Of a stretch of 64,000 nucleotides of DNA, positions 44,621-53,218 are shown piece by piece. The translations under genes and the position numbers were made by a program. The number at the start of each line of letters is the position of its first letter. Position 1 is the first letter of the stretch. The stretch comes from Nocardioides kribbensis. GTDB lineage: Bacteria > Actinomycetota > Actinomycetes > Propionibacteriales > Nocardioidaceae. The notes beneath the pieces were generated by a model, which had not been told where the DNA came from, did no database searches, and saw nothing but the letters and a program-made list of their open reading frames with translations. Location of the stretch: positions 434,001-498,000 of the forward strand of contig NZ_JADCLL010000002.1 of assembly GCF_015070375.1 (NCBI RefSeq). Direction: 5' to 3'.

Positions 44621-45286
44621 GTGGCAAGACCCCGTGTGTACGACGACCGGCTCCGCGGGGCGCTCGTCGCGGCCGCGGCGGCCTCGATCGCCGAGGGCGG
44701 GGTCGACGGCCTGTCGCTGCGGGCAGTCGCCGCGGCCGCGGGCACCTCGACCAACGCGGTCTACACCCTCTTCGGCGGCAAGGAGCACCTGGTGGCGGCC
44801 GTGCTGGAGGAGGCGAGCGAGGGGTTCGCGGCGGCGCAGCGGGCGGTCGGCGCCACCGACGACGCCCTGGCCGACCTCCTCGCGCTGGGGCACGCCTACC
44901 GCGACTGGGCGCTGGCGCACCCCGAGCTCTACACGGTGCTGATGGGTGGGCGCGTGCGCGCGGAGGGGCTGCGGGGTCGCCGCTGGGTGGAGGACCCCAC
45001 CGCCGTGCCGCTGGTGACGGCGGTGCGGCGGGCCGGGTCTGCCGGTCTGCTGCGCTCCGACGACCCCGAGCAGGTGGCCGTCACCCTCTGGGCGGGGGTG
45101 CACGGGATGGTGAGCCTGGAGATCGCGCTGTGGGATGACCTCGGCCCCGCCGATCGCGCCCGACGGTTCGCTGACCACCTCGTCGCGCTGGCCTACCGGT
45201 GGTGCCCCTCGGTGTGGGACGAGGCAGGGCGGGGCGCCGCCGGGACGGGCGCACCCCCGCCCGGGTCGTCGTCCGGACCAGGCTAG
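44621..45286 (+). CDS. TetR-family repressor (DUF4188 locus)
   Basis: 221 residues. The HTH has DGLSLRAVAAAAGTSTNAVYTLFGGKEHLV. The C-terminal domain has HAYRDWALAHPELYTVLMGG, typical of the TetR_C_33/WHG group. A Gly/Pro-rich tail ends the protein. GTG start. The operator in front of it predicts autoregulation plus repression of the divergent DUF4188 gene. The stop overlaps the convergent DUF1992 gene by 4 nt. Confidence 0.92.
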   Translation: MARPRVYDDRLRGALVAAAAASIAEGGVDGLSLRAVAAAAGTSTNAVYTLFGGKEHLVAAVLEEASEGFAAAQRAVGATDDALADLLALGHAYRDWALAHPELYTVLMGGRVRAEGLRGRRWVEDPTAVPLVTAVRRAGSAGLLRSDDPEQVAVTLWAGVHGMVSLEIALWDDLGPADRARRFADHLVALAYRWCPSVWDEAGRGAAGTGAPPPGSSSGPG

Positions 45287-45855
45287 GAGCCCGTGGCCCG
45301 CCGGCGACGCCACCAGCGGCGCCGCGGAGCGGGAGCCGCCGCGGCCTGGGCGGCGAGGGCCCGGCGCTGGGCCTCGCGCCGCTCCTCGCGGCGCGCGCGC
45401 CAGCCGGCGAGGGTGGCGTCGACGTCGCGCGGCATGGTGATGAGGGGCGGGCCGTCGGTGGGGGTGTAGCGGGCGTGCAGCACGCGGGCGTTGAAGTCCT
45501 CGACCGCCCGGCGGGCCTCGGCCTCCATCGTGAAGGTGTCGAGGCGCGCGTCGAGCTCGGCGTCCTCCTTGCGCAGGGCCAGGCTCGGCGGCAGCACCCC
45601 GGTGATCTGCTCGCGCTCGACGAGCTTCTTGACCCACCAGTCGGGGTCGTGGTCGGTGCCGAGGCCCTGGATCGGCTTGCCGGCGCCGGGCAGGTCGTCG
45701 AAGTCGCCGCGGGCCATGGCCACGCGGATCTGCTGGTCGACCCAGCTGGACTGGTGCTGGATGCGGGCGGCCGCCGCGCTCTGTCCGCTGCGCTTGCGCC
45801 GCTCGCGCTCGTCGGCGGCCTGGTCCCTGCGGGCCGCCCGGGTCTCGTCGGTCAT
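45283..45855 (-). CDS. DUF1992 (DnaJC28-like conserved domain) protein
   Basis: 190 residues. QSSWVDQQIRVAMARGDFDD followed by LPGAGKPI and DPDWWVKKLVEREQ is the DUF1992 domain, found also in eukaryotic DnaJ C28 but here without a J domain. VEDFNARVLHARY follows. The C-terminus is Arg-rich (RRRWWRRRR), which may bind membrane or nucleic acid. The palindrome at 45906 is 50 nt upstream. Function unknown. Confidence 0.88.
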   Translation of the reverse strand: MTDETRAARRDQAADERERRKRSGQSAAAARIQHQSSWVDQQIRVAMARGDFDDLPGAGKPIQGLGTDHDPDWWVKKLVEREQITGVLPPSLALRKEDAELDARLDTFTMEAEARRAVEDFNARVLHARYTPTDGPPLITMPRDVDATLAGWRARREERREAQRRALAAQAAAAPAPRRRWWRRRRATGS

Positions 45856-45905
45856 GTGACCTCACCTCCGCGTCCCCCAGCCTACGGACCCCCCGGGGAC
45901 GAGTC

Positions 45906-45921
45906 GTCTCGGATCCGAGAC
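45906..45921. promoter_or_regulatory. Second copy of the hutH-upstream palindrome
   Basis: GTCTCGGATCCGAGAC, identical to 31638-31653, lies 50 nt upstream of the DUF1992 start and 60 nt past the nitroreductase stop. It is therefore placed to control DUF1992, not directly the hut genes at 46643. Confidence 0.55.
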
Positions 45922-45981
45922 GCCTCGGCGGCCCGGTGCGTTGACCGGCCGCGCGGCGGCCGGTGGACTGGCTCGGTGCCG

Positions 45982-46632
45982 CTACCCGTCGTCGTCCCTG
46001 TCGGCGCCTTCGGCGCCGCCCGTGCCGGTGCCCCAGCGGCCGCGGTGGAGGACCTGCTCCAGGGGCCGGCGCCCACGGCGAGCCGGGGAGCCGGCGCTGC
46101 CGGTGTCGGCGACCCGGTGGCCCAGGGTGACGACCCCGATCGGGTCGACCTCGTCGGGCAGTCCGAACGCCTCGCGCAGCGCGGCCTCGCGCCCCGGGGG
46201 CACCCCGAAGAAGCAGGCCCCCAGGCCCTCGTCGACCGCGGTCTGGAGGATGAGCAGGCTGGCCATCGCGGCGTCCATGTGCCAGTAGGGCTTGGCCCAG
46301 CGCGCCTCCGCACGGTCCTCCCAGCCCTTGTCGGGCTCGGCGTAGCGGGCCAGGTAGGCCGCCTTGCTGCTGCACGGCACGATCACCACCGGCGCGGTCA
46401 TCATGCCCGCCAGCCACGGGCCGGGGTCGTGCACGTCGTCGCTGGTGGCCTCCCAGAAGCGGCGCACGTCGGCGGGGTCCTCCAGCACCAGGAAGCCCCA
46501 GCCCTGGCTGTAGCCGGCGCTCGGTGCACGGGTCGCGTGCTCGATCGCGCGGGTCACCAGGGCCGGGTCGACCGGTCGGTCGCTGTAGCGGCGCACCATG
46601 CGGCGACGCCGCACCACGTCTCGGAACTCCAC
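45982..46632 (-). CDS. Nitroreductase-family FMN oxidoreductase
   Basis: 216 residues. EFRDVVRRRRMVRRYSDRPV is the FMN-binding opening, and ATRAPSAGYSQGWGFLVLED, AAMASLLILQTAVDEGLGAC and GFGLPDEVDPIGVVTLGHR-type blocks complete the fold. Members reduce nitroaromatics, quinones or dehydrogenate small ligands with FMN and NAD(P)H. GTG 46632 gives the family N-terminus; GTG 46641 is possible. It is divergent from the M20 gene with only ~10 nt between starts. A basic tail ends the protein. Confidence 0.88.
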   Translation of the reverse strand: MEFRDVVRRRRMVRRYSDRPVDPALVTRAIEHATRAPSAGYSQGWGFLVLEDPADVRRFWEATSDDVHDPGPWLAGMMTAPVVIVPCSSKAAYLARYAEPDKGWEDRAEARWAKPYWHMDAAMASLLILQTAVDEGLGACFFGVPPGREAALREAFGLPDEVDPIGVVTLGHRVADTGSAGSPARRGRRPLEQVLHRGRWGTGTGGAEGADRDDDG

Positions 46633-46642
46633 GGAGGTCACT

Positions 46643-47926
46643 GTGCCCGACACCCCCGCTGAGCGGCCCGCCGGCCGTCGTCCCGACTTCGAGGCGATGT
46701 GGCGCGACCTCGTGCCCGTCGGCCGCTCGGCGCGCACCGGCGGCTACCACCGGCGGCCGTGGGACGGCGCCGAGCGCGAGCTGCGCGCGTGGTTCCTGGA
46801 GCAGTGCGCGGGCCGCGGGCTCGACGTACGGGTCGACGGGCTGGGCAGCGTCGTGGCGTGGTGGCGCCCGGAGGGGGCGAGCGGTCCGGGCGTGCTGACC
46901 GGCTCGCACCTCGACTCCGTCGACGACGGCGGGGCCTACGACGGTCCGCTCGGCGTCGTCTCGGCCCTGGCCGCGCTCGACCGGCTGCGCGAGCGGGGTG
47001 CTCGGCCCGGTCGGCCGGTCGGGGTGTCGGTGTTCGCGGAGGAGGAGGGCTCGCGCTTCGGGCGGGCCTGCCTGGGCTCGCGGTGGGCCACCGGCAGGGC
47101 GGCGTGGGCCGACCTGCGCGAGCTCGTCGACCCCGACGGCGTGCGGCTGCCCGACGCGCTGGAGGCGGCCGGGCTGGGGCAGGGGCTCGAGGAGGGGCCG
47201 GGCGCAGGGTCGGGTGCCGGGTCGGGCGGAGGGCCGGGGGCCGGTCTGCTCGAGGGCGTCGGGACCTTCGTCGAGCTGCACGTCGAGCAGGGCCGGGCGC
47301 TGGTCGACCTCGACGCTCCGGTGGGCATGGCCCGGGGCATCTGGCCGCACGGGCGCTGGCGGCTCGACCTCGAGGGCCGCGCCGACCACGCCGGCACGAC
47401 CCGCATGGAGGACCGCGCCGACCCGGTGCTGACGTTCGCGATGACCGCGCTCGCGGCCGGCAAGCAGGCGCGGTTGGCCGGGGCCCGCGCCACGATCGGG
47501 CGGGTCGAGGTGACGCCGGGGTCGACCAACGTCATCGCGTCGAGGGTCAGCGCCTGGCTCGACGCCCGCGCCGCGAGCGAGCCCGAGCTGGAGGCGCTGG
47601 TCGCCGCGATCACCGCCCAGGCCGCCGCCCGCGCCGAGCGCGACGGCACCTCGCTGGCCGTGCACCCCGAGTCGGTCTCGGGAGCGGTGGGCTTCGACCC
47701 GGCGCTGGTCGGGGTCCTCGACGCGGCCGCGCGCGGCTGGCCGGTGCTCGACACGCAGGCCGGCCACGACGCGGGCGTGCTCGCCGCGGCCGGCGTGCCG
47801 ACGGCCATGATCTTCGTGCGCAACCCCACCGGCGTCTCGCACTCCCCGGCCGAGCACGCCGAGGTCGCCGACTGCCTCGCCGGCGTCGAGGCGCTGACCG
47901 ACGCGCTCGAGGTGCTGGCGCGGTGA
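46643..47926 (+). CDS. M20 amidohydrolase (allantoate amidohydrolase/N-carbamoylase family), probable hut enzyme
   Basis: 427 residues. Zinc ligands are visible in [45 protein letters not shown] and [27 protein letters not shown] and the dimerisation domain are intact. A Gly-rich insert (~170-190) interrupts the first domain. It is coupled to hutF and hutI by 4-nt overlaps. With no hutG visible, it probably hydrolyses N-formyl-L-glutamate to glutamate and formate; homologues are otherwise named allantoate amidohydrolases. GTG start behind ACGGAGG. Confidence 0.87.
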   Translation: MPDTPAERPAGRRPDFEAMWRDLVPVGRSARTGGYHRRPWDGAERELRAWFLEQCAGRGLDVRVDGLGSVVAWWRPEGASGPGVLTGSHLDSVDDGGAYDGPLGVVSALAALDRLRERGARPGRPVGVSVFAEEEGSRFGRACLGSRWATGRAAWADLRELVDPDGVRLPDALEAAGLGQGLEEGPGAGSGAGSGGGPGAGLLEGVGTFVELHVEQGRALVDLDAPVGMARGIWPHGRWRLDLEGRADHAGTTRMEDRADPVLTFAMTALAAGKQARLAGARATIGRVEVTPGSTNVIASRVSAWLDARAASEPELEALVAAITAQAAARAERDGTSLAVHPESVSGAVGFDPALVGVLDAAARGWPVLDTQAGHDAGVLAAAGVPTAMIFVRNPTGVSHSPAEHAEVADCLAGVEALTDALEVLAR

Positions 47927-49380
47927 GCGGACTCGTCTTCGGCTCCGCGCCCGGCTCCGCGCCCGGCTCTGCGACCGGCCCTGCGACCGGCCCTGCGACC
48001 GGCGGCGCGCCCCGGGGGGCCACCCGCCCGGCCGGCGCCGGGAGCGGCGCGGCCACCACGGCGTACGTGCTGCGGCGGGCGTGGGTCGGCGGCGCCACCC
48101 GCGACGACGTCCTGGTGGAGGTGGCCGACGGTCGCTTCACGCGCGTGGAGCCGGGGGGAGCGGTGGGCGAGGGGCGCGCGGCGGTGGTGCTCGACGGCCT
48201 GGTGGTGCCCGGGCAGGCCAACGCCCACAGCCACGCCTTCCACCGCGCCCTGCGGGGGCGCACCCAGCGCGGCCGGGGCACGTTCTGGACCTGGCGCGAG
48301 CAGATGTACGCCGTCGCCGCGCGGCTGGACCCCGACTCCTACCACCGCCTCGCCCGGGCCGTCCTCGGGGAGATCGTCGCCTCGGGCGTGACGACCCTCG
48401 GCGAGTTCCACTACCTCCACCACCGACCCGACGGCACGCCCTACCCCGACCACGCGATGGAGCTCGCCCTCGTCGAGGCCGCCCGTGCGGTCGGACTGCG
48501 GCTGACCCTGCTCGACACCTGCTACCTCAGCAGCGGCTTCGGCGCCCCCGTCGAGGGCGTGCAGCGGCGGTGCAGCGACGGCTCCGCGCAGGCCTGGGCC
48601 GAGCGGCGCGCCGCGCTGGTCGAGCGGCTGGCCGGGGTCGACGACGTGGTCGTGGGCGCGGCGATCCACTCCGTGCGGGCGGTGCCCCGGGCCGACCTGC
48701 CGACCGTGGTGGCCGCGGCCGCCGGCGACCCGCTGCACGTGCACCTCTCCGAGCAGCCGGCCGAGAACGCCGCCTGCCTCGCCGCCTACGGCGTCACCCC
48801 GACCCGCCTGCTCGCCGACGCCGGCGCGCTCGGCCCCCGGACCACCGCGGTCCACGCCACCCACCTCACCGACGCCGACGTCGACCTGCTCGGCGGCTCC
48901 GGCACCCGCGTCTGCCCGTGCCCGACCACCGAGCGCGACCTCGGCGACGGCGTCGGCCCCGCGCGCCGTCTCGCCGACGCGGGAGCGGTCCTCTCGCTGG
49001 GCAGCGACAGCCACGCCGTGGTCGACCCGTGGGAGGAGATGCGCGCCCTGGAGCTCGACGAGCGGCTGACCTCGCGCCGCCGTGGTCACTGGAGCGCGGA
49101 CGAGCTCCTCGCGGCCGGCACCGACCACGCCGGGCTCGGCTTCCCCGACGCCGGACGCCTCGAGGTCGGCGCCCGGGCCGACCTGGTCGTGCTCGACACG
49201 TCCTCCCCGCGCACGGCCGGCACCGGCGACGACGAGCACACCGCCGTCTTCGCCGCGAGCGCCGCCGACGTCCTCGCCGTCATGGTCGACGGTCGCTGGG
49301 TCGTCGGCCCCGCGGCCCCGGCCCCCGCCCAGCCCCTCGGCGCCGCCCTGGCCGCCGCGATCCAGGAGGTCCTGCCGTGA
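47923..49380 (+). CDS. hutF: Formimidoylglutamate deiminase
   Basis: 485 residues. [20 protein letters not shown] provides the first metal ligands, and [51 protein letters not shown] and [17 protein letters not shown] complete the zinc amidohydrolase site of HutF. It converts N-formimidoyl-glutamate to N-formylglutamate and ammonia. The first ~45 residues are a repeat-derived extension ([17 protein letters not shown]) not found in the family; a GTG at about 48067 could be the real start. Overlaps both neighbours. Confidence 0.93.
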   Translation: MSGLVFGSAPGSAPGSATGPATGPATGGAPRGATRPAGAGSGAATTAYVLRRAWVGGATRDDVLVEVADGRFTRVEPGGAVGEGRAAVVLDGLVVPGQANAHSHAFHRALRGRTQRGRGTFWTWREQMYAVAARLDPDSYHRLARAVLGEIVASGVTTLGEFHYLHHRPDGTPYPDHAMELALVEAARAVGLRLTLLDTCYLSSGFGAPVEGVQRRCSDGSAQAWAERRAALVERLAGVDDVVVGAAIHSVRAVPRADLPTVVAAAAGDPLHVHLSEQPAENAACLAAYGVTPTRLLADAGALGPRTTAVHATHLTDADVDLLGGSGTRVCPCPTTERDLGDGVGPARRLADAGAVLSLGSDSHAVVDPWEEMRALELDERLTSRRRGHWSADELLAAGTDHAGLGFPDAGRLEVGARADLVVLDTSSPRTAGTGDDEHTAVFAASAADVLAVMVDGRWVVGPAAPAPAQPLGAALAAAIQEVLP

Positions 49381-50630
49381 CCGGCGGCCCGCACAGCCCC
49401 CTCACCCCGCCCGGTTTCACCCCAGCCATCCCGACCGGCCCGTCCGGTGCGGGCGGGGCCGCCGGGCCGACCACCCTGCTCACCGGCATTGGGGAGCTGG
49501 TGACCAACGACCCCGGGGACGACGACACGCTCGGGCTGCGCCACGACGCGGCGCTGCTGGTCGAGCGCGGACGGGTCGCGTGGGTGGGGCCGGCGGCGTC
49601 GGCACCGGCGGCCGACCTGCGCGTGGACCTGGGCGGGCGGGCCGTGCTGCCGGGCTTCGTCGACTCCCACTCCCACCTCGTGCACGCCGGCGACCGGGCC
49701 GCGGAGTTCGAGGCACGGATGGCCGGGCGTCCCTACGCCGCCGGCGGCATCCGCACCACGGTCGCCGCGACCCGTGCCGCCACCGACGAGCAGCTGACCG
49801 CCACGGTGGCGCGCCTGGTCGCGGAGATGCGTCGGCAGGGCACGACGACGCTGGAGACCAAGAGCGGCTACGGCCTGACCGTGCGCGACGAGGCGCGCTC
49901 GCTCGCGGTGGCGCGCCAGTTCACCGAGGAGACGACGTACCTGGGGGCCCACGTCGTGCCCGCCGAGCTCGCCGACGACCCGGCGGCCTACGTCGACCTC
50001 GTCACCGGGCCGATGCTCGAGGCAGCCGCGCCCCACGCCCGGTGGATCGACGTCTTCTGCGAGACCGGCGCCTTCGACGCCGACCAGGCCAGCGCGGTGC
50101 TCGCCGCGGGAGCGGCGGTCGGGCTGCGGGGGCGCCTGCACGCCAACCAGCTCGGACCCGGGCCCGGGGTGCTGCTGGCCGCCGAGCTCGGGCTGGCCGC
50201 CGTCGACCACTGCACCTACCTCACCGACGCCGACGTCGACGCGCTGCGCGAGACGGGCACGGTCGCGACCCTGCTGCCGGGCGTGGAGTTCTCCACCCGG
50301 CAGCCCTACCCCGACGCCCGCAGGCTGCTCGACGCCGGTGTGCGGGTGGCACTGGCCAGCGACTGCAACCCCGGCTCCAGCTTCACCAGCAGCATGGCCT
50401 TCTGCATCGCCCTGGCCGTGCGCGAGATGGGGCTCACCGCGGCTGAGGCCGTGCACGCGGCCACGGCGGTCGGGGCGGCCGCGCTCGACCGCGACGACGT
50501 CGGACGGCTCACCGTCGGGGCCCGCGCCGACCTCGTCGTGCTCGACGCGCCGAGCCACGTGCACCTGGCCTACCGGCCCGGGGTGCCCCTCGTGCAGGCG
50601 GTCTGGGTCGGTGGTCGGCAGGTGGTGTGA
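49377..50630 (+). CDS. hutI: Imidazolonepropionase
   Basis: 417 residues. [20 protein letters not shown] gives the metal His pair, and [26 protein letters not shown]-like [44 protein letters not shown] and [14 protein letters not shown] complete the active site. It opens the imidazolone ring to give formimidoylglutamate. The GTG start behind AGGAGG overlaps the hutF stop. A minisatellite starts 80 nt after its stop. Confidence 0.96.
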   Translation: MTGGPHSPLTPPGFTPAIPTGPSGAGGAAGPTTLLTGIGELVTNDPGDDDTLGLRHDAALLVERGRVAWVGPAASAPAADLRVDLGGRAVLPGFVDSHSHLVHAGDRAAEFEARMAGRPYAAGGIRTTVAATRAATDEQLTATVARLVAEMRRQGTTTLETKSGYGLTVRDEARSLAVARQFTEETTYLGAHVVPAELADDPAAYVDLVTGPMLEAAAPHARWIDVFCETGAFDADQASAVLAAGAAVGLRGRLHANQLGPGPGVLLAAELGLAAVDHCTYLTDADVDALRETGTVATLLPGVEFSTRQPYPDARRLLDAGVRVALASDCNPGSSFTSSMAFCIALAVREMGLTAAEAVHAATAVGAAALDRDDVGRLTVGARADLVVLDAPSHVHLAYRPGVPLVQAVWVGGRQVV

Positions 50631-50710
50631 GCGGGCGGCCTGGGGCCCGGGCTGCGCCCGGCCCGTGCTGCGCCCGTCCCGTGCTGCGCCCGGCTCCGTG
50701 CCCGCGCCCG

Positions 50711-50856
50711 GCCCTGCGCCCCGCGCTCGCCCCTGCGCCCCGCGCTCGCCCCTGCGCCCCGCGCTCGCCCCTGCGCCCCGCGCTCGCCCCTGCGCCCCGC
50801 GCTCGCCCCTGCGCCCCGCGCTCGCCCCTGCGCCCCGCGCTCGCCCCTGCGCCCCG
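50711..50856. repeat. 19-bp minisatellite, seven copies
   Basis: GCTCGCCCCTGCGCCCCGC repeats exactly at 50725, 50744, 50763, 50782, 50801, 50820 and 50839. The units are essentially identical, suggesting recent slippage. It lies between hutI and the Suc/Fer gene. 19 is not a multiple of three, so the array opens all frames without stops; I see no protein in it. Confidence 0.95.
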
Positions 50857-50918
50857 TGCCGGATCCTCGCGCATGACCGTGCCGAGGCGCGAGCCACGCC
50901 GCGTGGTCTGATGGGCCG

Positions 50919-51896
50919 GTGGACCTCCGCTGCGCCGCCGCCAGCCTCGCCGACGACGAGCCGCTCGCCGGCAGCGCGCCCACCGACCGTCGCTGGCTCT
51001 TCCTCGAGCAGCCCGGGCCGTGGGGGCGCAAGGCGCTCCGAGAGTCGCGCCTGCCCGAGTCCGCCCGCGCCCACCTGGCCGGCCTGCGCGACGTGCGCGT
51101 CCAGCTGCTCCGTCGCCCCGGCGCCCGGACGCCGCTGCCCGGCGAGGTCACACCGGCCCGTGTGGTCGTGGCCCACCTCGACGACGGGGAGGCGCCGCGG
51201 GTCTGGTCGGCCACGCTGCCCTCGGCCGACGCCGTCACCGGGGTCGACCCCCACGACCCCGAGGGCTCCGGGCTGCTGCCCCACCGCCACGACGCGGAGC
51301 CGCTGTGGCTGGTGTGCACCAACGGCTCGCGCGACCTGTGCTGCGCCGAGCTCGGTCGCCCGGTCGCCGCGGCGCTGGCCGCCCGCTGGCCCGAGGGCAC
51401 CTGGGAGACCACCCACCTCGGCGGCCACCGTTTCTCCGGGACCCTGCTGGCCCTCCCCAGCGGACTGGCCCTCGGCCGGGTCGGCGCCGATGACGCCGTG
51501 GCGGTGGCCGAGGCCGTCGTGGCCGGTGCGCTCCCGCCCGGGCGCGTACGGGGGCGCGCCGGGCGGTCCGCGCCCGAGCAGGTCGCCGAGCTGGCGGCGC
51601 GCGAGCGGCTCGGGCTGGCCCACGACGTGCCGCTCGCGGTCAGCCGCGAGGAGCTCCCGCCGCTGCGTGTCGAGGGGCAGGCCGAAGCACAGGCCGACGC
51701 GCGGGCGGAAGCACAGGCGGAGGGACAGCGGGCGGTGCTGCGGGTCGTCGACCCCGCGGGTGCGTTCGCGGCGACTGTCCACCTGTCGTCCACGGTGGCA
51801 GCCCGCCTCGGGTCCTGCGGCGACGCCCGGGCCAAGCCGGCGACGAGCTGGCACGCCGACCACGTGCGGCTCGACCGCGGGGGAGAGACCTGCTGA
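50919..51896 (+). CDS. Sucrase/ferredoxin-like family protein
   Basis: 325 residues. RWLFLEQPGPWGRKALRESR at the N-terminus and WLVCTNGSRDLCCAELGRPV, with its Cys cluster, then GTWETTHLGGHRFSGTLLALP, identify the Suc/Fer-like family, a thioredoxin-fold ferredoxin relative. These cysteines may hold a 2Fe-2S cluster. Residues ~250-270 are a repeat-expanded linker (EAQADARAEAQAEG). GTG start. No functional partner is evident. Confidence 0.86.
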   Translation: MDLRCAAASLADDEPLAGSAPTDRRWLFLEQPGPWGRKALRESRLPESARAHLAGLRDVRVQLLRRPGARTPLPGEVTPARVVVAHLDDGEAPRVWSATLPSADAVTGVDPHDPEGSGLLPHRHDAEPLWLVCTNGSRDLCCAELGRPVAAALAARWPEGTWETTHLGGHRFSGTLLALPSGLALGRVGADDAVAVAEAVVAGALPPGRVRGRAGRSAPEQVAELAARERLGLAHDVPLAVSREELPPLRVEGQAEAQADARAEAQAEGQRAVLRVVDPAGAFAATVHLSSTVAARLGSCGDARAKPATSWHADHVRLDRGGETC

Positions 51897-52024
51897 GTCG
51901 ACTCCAGGGGTGGTGGATCGTTCGTTCCGTCCGCGGATCCTCACCGCCGCGTTCCCACCGCCGCAGGCACGCCCGGCCCGCGCGCCGACCGAGCGTGCGT
52001 GGTGGCTCGGCTCCACGTGAGGCG

Positions 52025-52384
52025 CTCGCGGGTTGATCGAACGTTCGTTCAACGGGTTGGGGTGACTGGAGGGCTCCGCCCCTGGGGTCGCTGCCGGTCG
52101 GTGTCGTCTGTCGCTCCCGTTTCGCGGTGGAGTCGCTCCCGGGTTGATGGAACGTGCGTTCAACGTCTCGGCATGACTGGAGGGCTCCGCCCCTGGGGTC
52201 GCTGCCGGTCGGTGTCGTCTGTCGCTCCCGTTTCGCGGTGGAGTCGCTCCCGGGTTGATCGAACGTTCGTTCAACGTCTCGGCATGACCGGAGGGCTCCG
52301 CCCCTGGGTTCGCTGCTGGTCGGTGTCGTCTGTCGCTCCCGCTTCGAGGGCGCCGCTCACGCGTTGATCGAACGTTCGTTCAAC
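52025..52384. repeat. Four ~111-bp units, each headed by a 22-bp TetR-operator-like palindrome
   Basis: The palindrome (arms GTTGATCGAAC and GTTCGTTCAAC) is at 52032-52053, 52143-52164, 52254-52275 and 52363-52384; the second has two changes. The intervening DNA (CTGGAGGGCTCCGCCCCTGG, then TCGGTGTCGTCTGTCGCTCC) is also repeated. The last copy ends 150 nt before a TetR gene. A weak related segment lies at 51910-51926. Confidence 0.9.
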
Positions 52385-52534
52385 CTGCGGACACCCACCG
52401 CGGACCGCCCGACGAGCGACCGGCGGCCACGAGGGGCGGCCGGCAGCGAGCCGGCCCGTGGAGAGGCGGCCGGTGGCGACCGGGTCTGTGGAGAGCCGGC
52501 GGCGCGCTGCGTCCGACCGTGCTGGGATGACGTC

Positions 52535-53218
52535 GTGCCCCGGATCCTCGACACCACCTACCGCGTCGAGGAGCTCACGGCCGCCGTGTCGCGGCTGGTG
52601 ACGCGTGACGGGGTGGAGGCCCTGTCGCTGCGCCGGATCGCGGCCGAGGCCGACCTCAGCCCGAGCACCGTGCTGCACCACCTCGGCGGACGGGAGCGGC
52701 TGATGCAGCTGATGTGCGTCCGGGCCTGGGCCGGTGTGCGAGCGACCAGCGACTTCGGCGGCAGGGGTCGGGGGGACGGTCCCCTCGCGACGCTGCTGCC
52801 CGACGGCGAGGAGGGACGCCGCGCGGTCAGGGTGTGGCTGGCTCTCTGCGAGCTCGCCCGGGCCGACGACGCCCTCGCCGCGGCGGTCGCGCAGGCCCGG
52901 ACCCAGGAGCGCCACTGGATCCGACACCTGACCGGCCTCGACGACGAGGTCGCCCTCGACGTGCTCCAAGGTCTGGTCGACGGGCTCCGGGTCGCGCTCT
53001 GCGACCGGCAGGACCCGTGCTCGCCGCAGCGGGCGGTCGACGCCCTCGGCTGGGCCACCATCGCGCTCCTGCGCCAGCACGGGCCGGTCCGCGAGCCACG
53101 CCGGCCCGCGGCCCCCGACCAGGCCGACCACCCCGGGCCCGGGCCCACCGACCGACGGTCCCGCGACCCCGGACCCGGCGGACCCGAGTCCGGCGACCCC
53201 GAGCCCAGCGGTCAGTAG
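52535..53218 (+). CDS. TetR-family regulator beside the palindrome array
   Basis: 227 residues. RVEELTAAVSRLVTRDGVEA and LSLRRIAAEADLSPSTVLHH form the HTH, and LGGRERLMQLM follows. The C-terminal ligand domain has VRVWLALCELARADDALAAA, like TetR_C_6/BetI-type regulators. The last ~40 residues are Pro/Gly-rich and disordered. The GTG at 52535 gives the usual N-terminus; the frame continues upstream to the array without protein character. The stop overlaps the convergent M1 peptidase gene by 7 nt. Confidence 0.87.
   Translation: MPRILDTTYRVEELTAAVSRLVTRDGVEALSLRRIAAEADLSPSTVLHHLGGRERLMQLMCVRAWAGVRATSDFGGRGRGDGPLATLLPDGEEGRRAVRVWLALCELARADDALAAAVAQARTQERHWIRHLTGLDDEVALDVLQGLVDGLRVALCDRQDPCSPQRAVDALGWATIALLRQHGPVREPRRPAAPDQADHPGPGPTDRRSRDPGPGGPESGDPEPSGQ

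Noticed and set aside
31708..50630. Histidine genes as a horizontally acquired island
   Set aside because: Base composition and codon style match neighbours, no integrase or attachment repeats are seen, and the genes are commonly chromosomal in actinobacteria.
50640..50870. Proline/alanine-rich protein from the repeat region
   Set aside because: The open frames arise from a 19-bp tandem repeat that reads open in all phases; no ribosome site or stable composition.
52025..52384. Possible CRISPR array
   Set aside because: Units are ~111 bp and the spacers are themselves repeated, unlike unique CRISPR spacers; no cas gene nearby.
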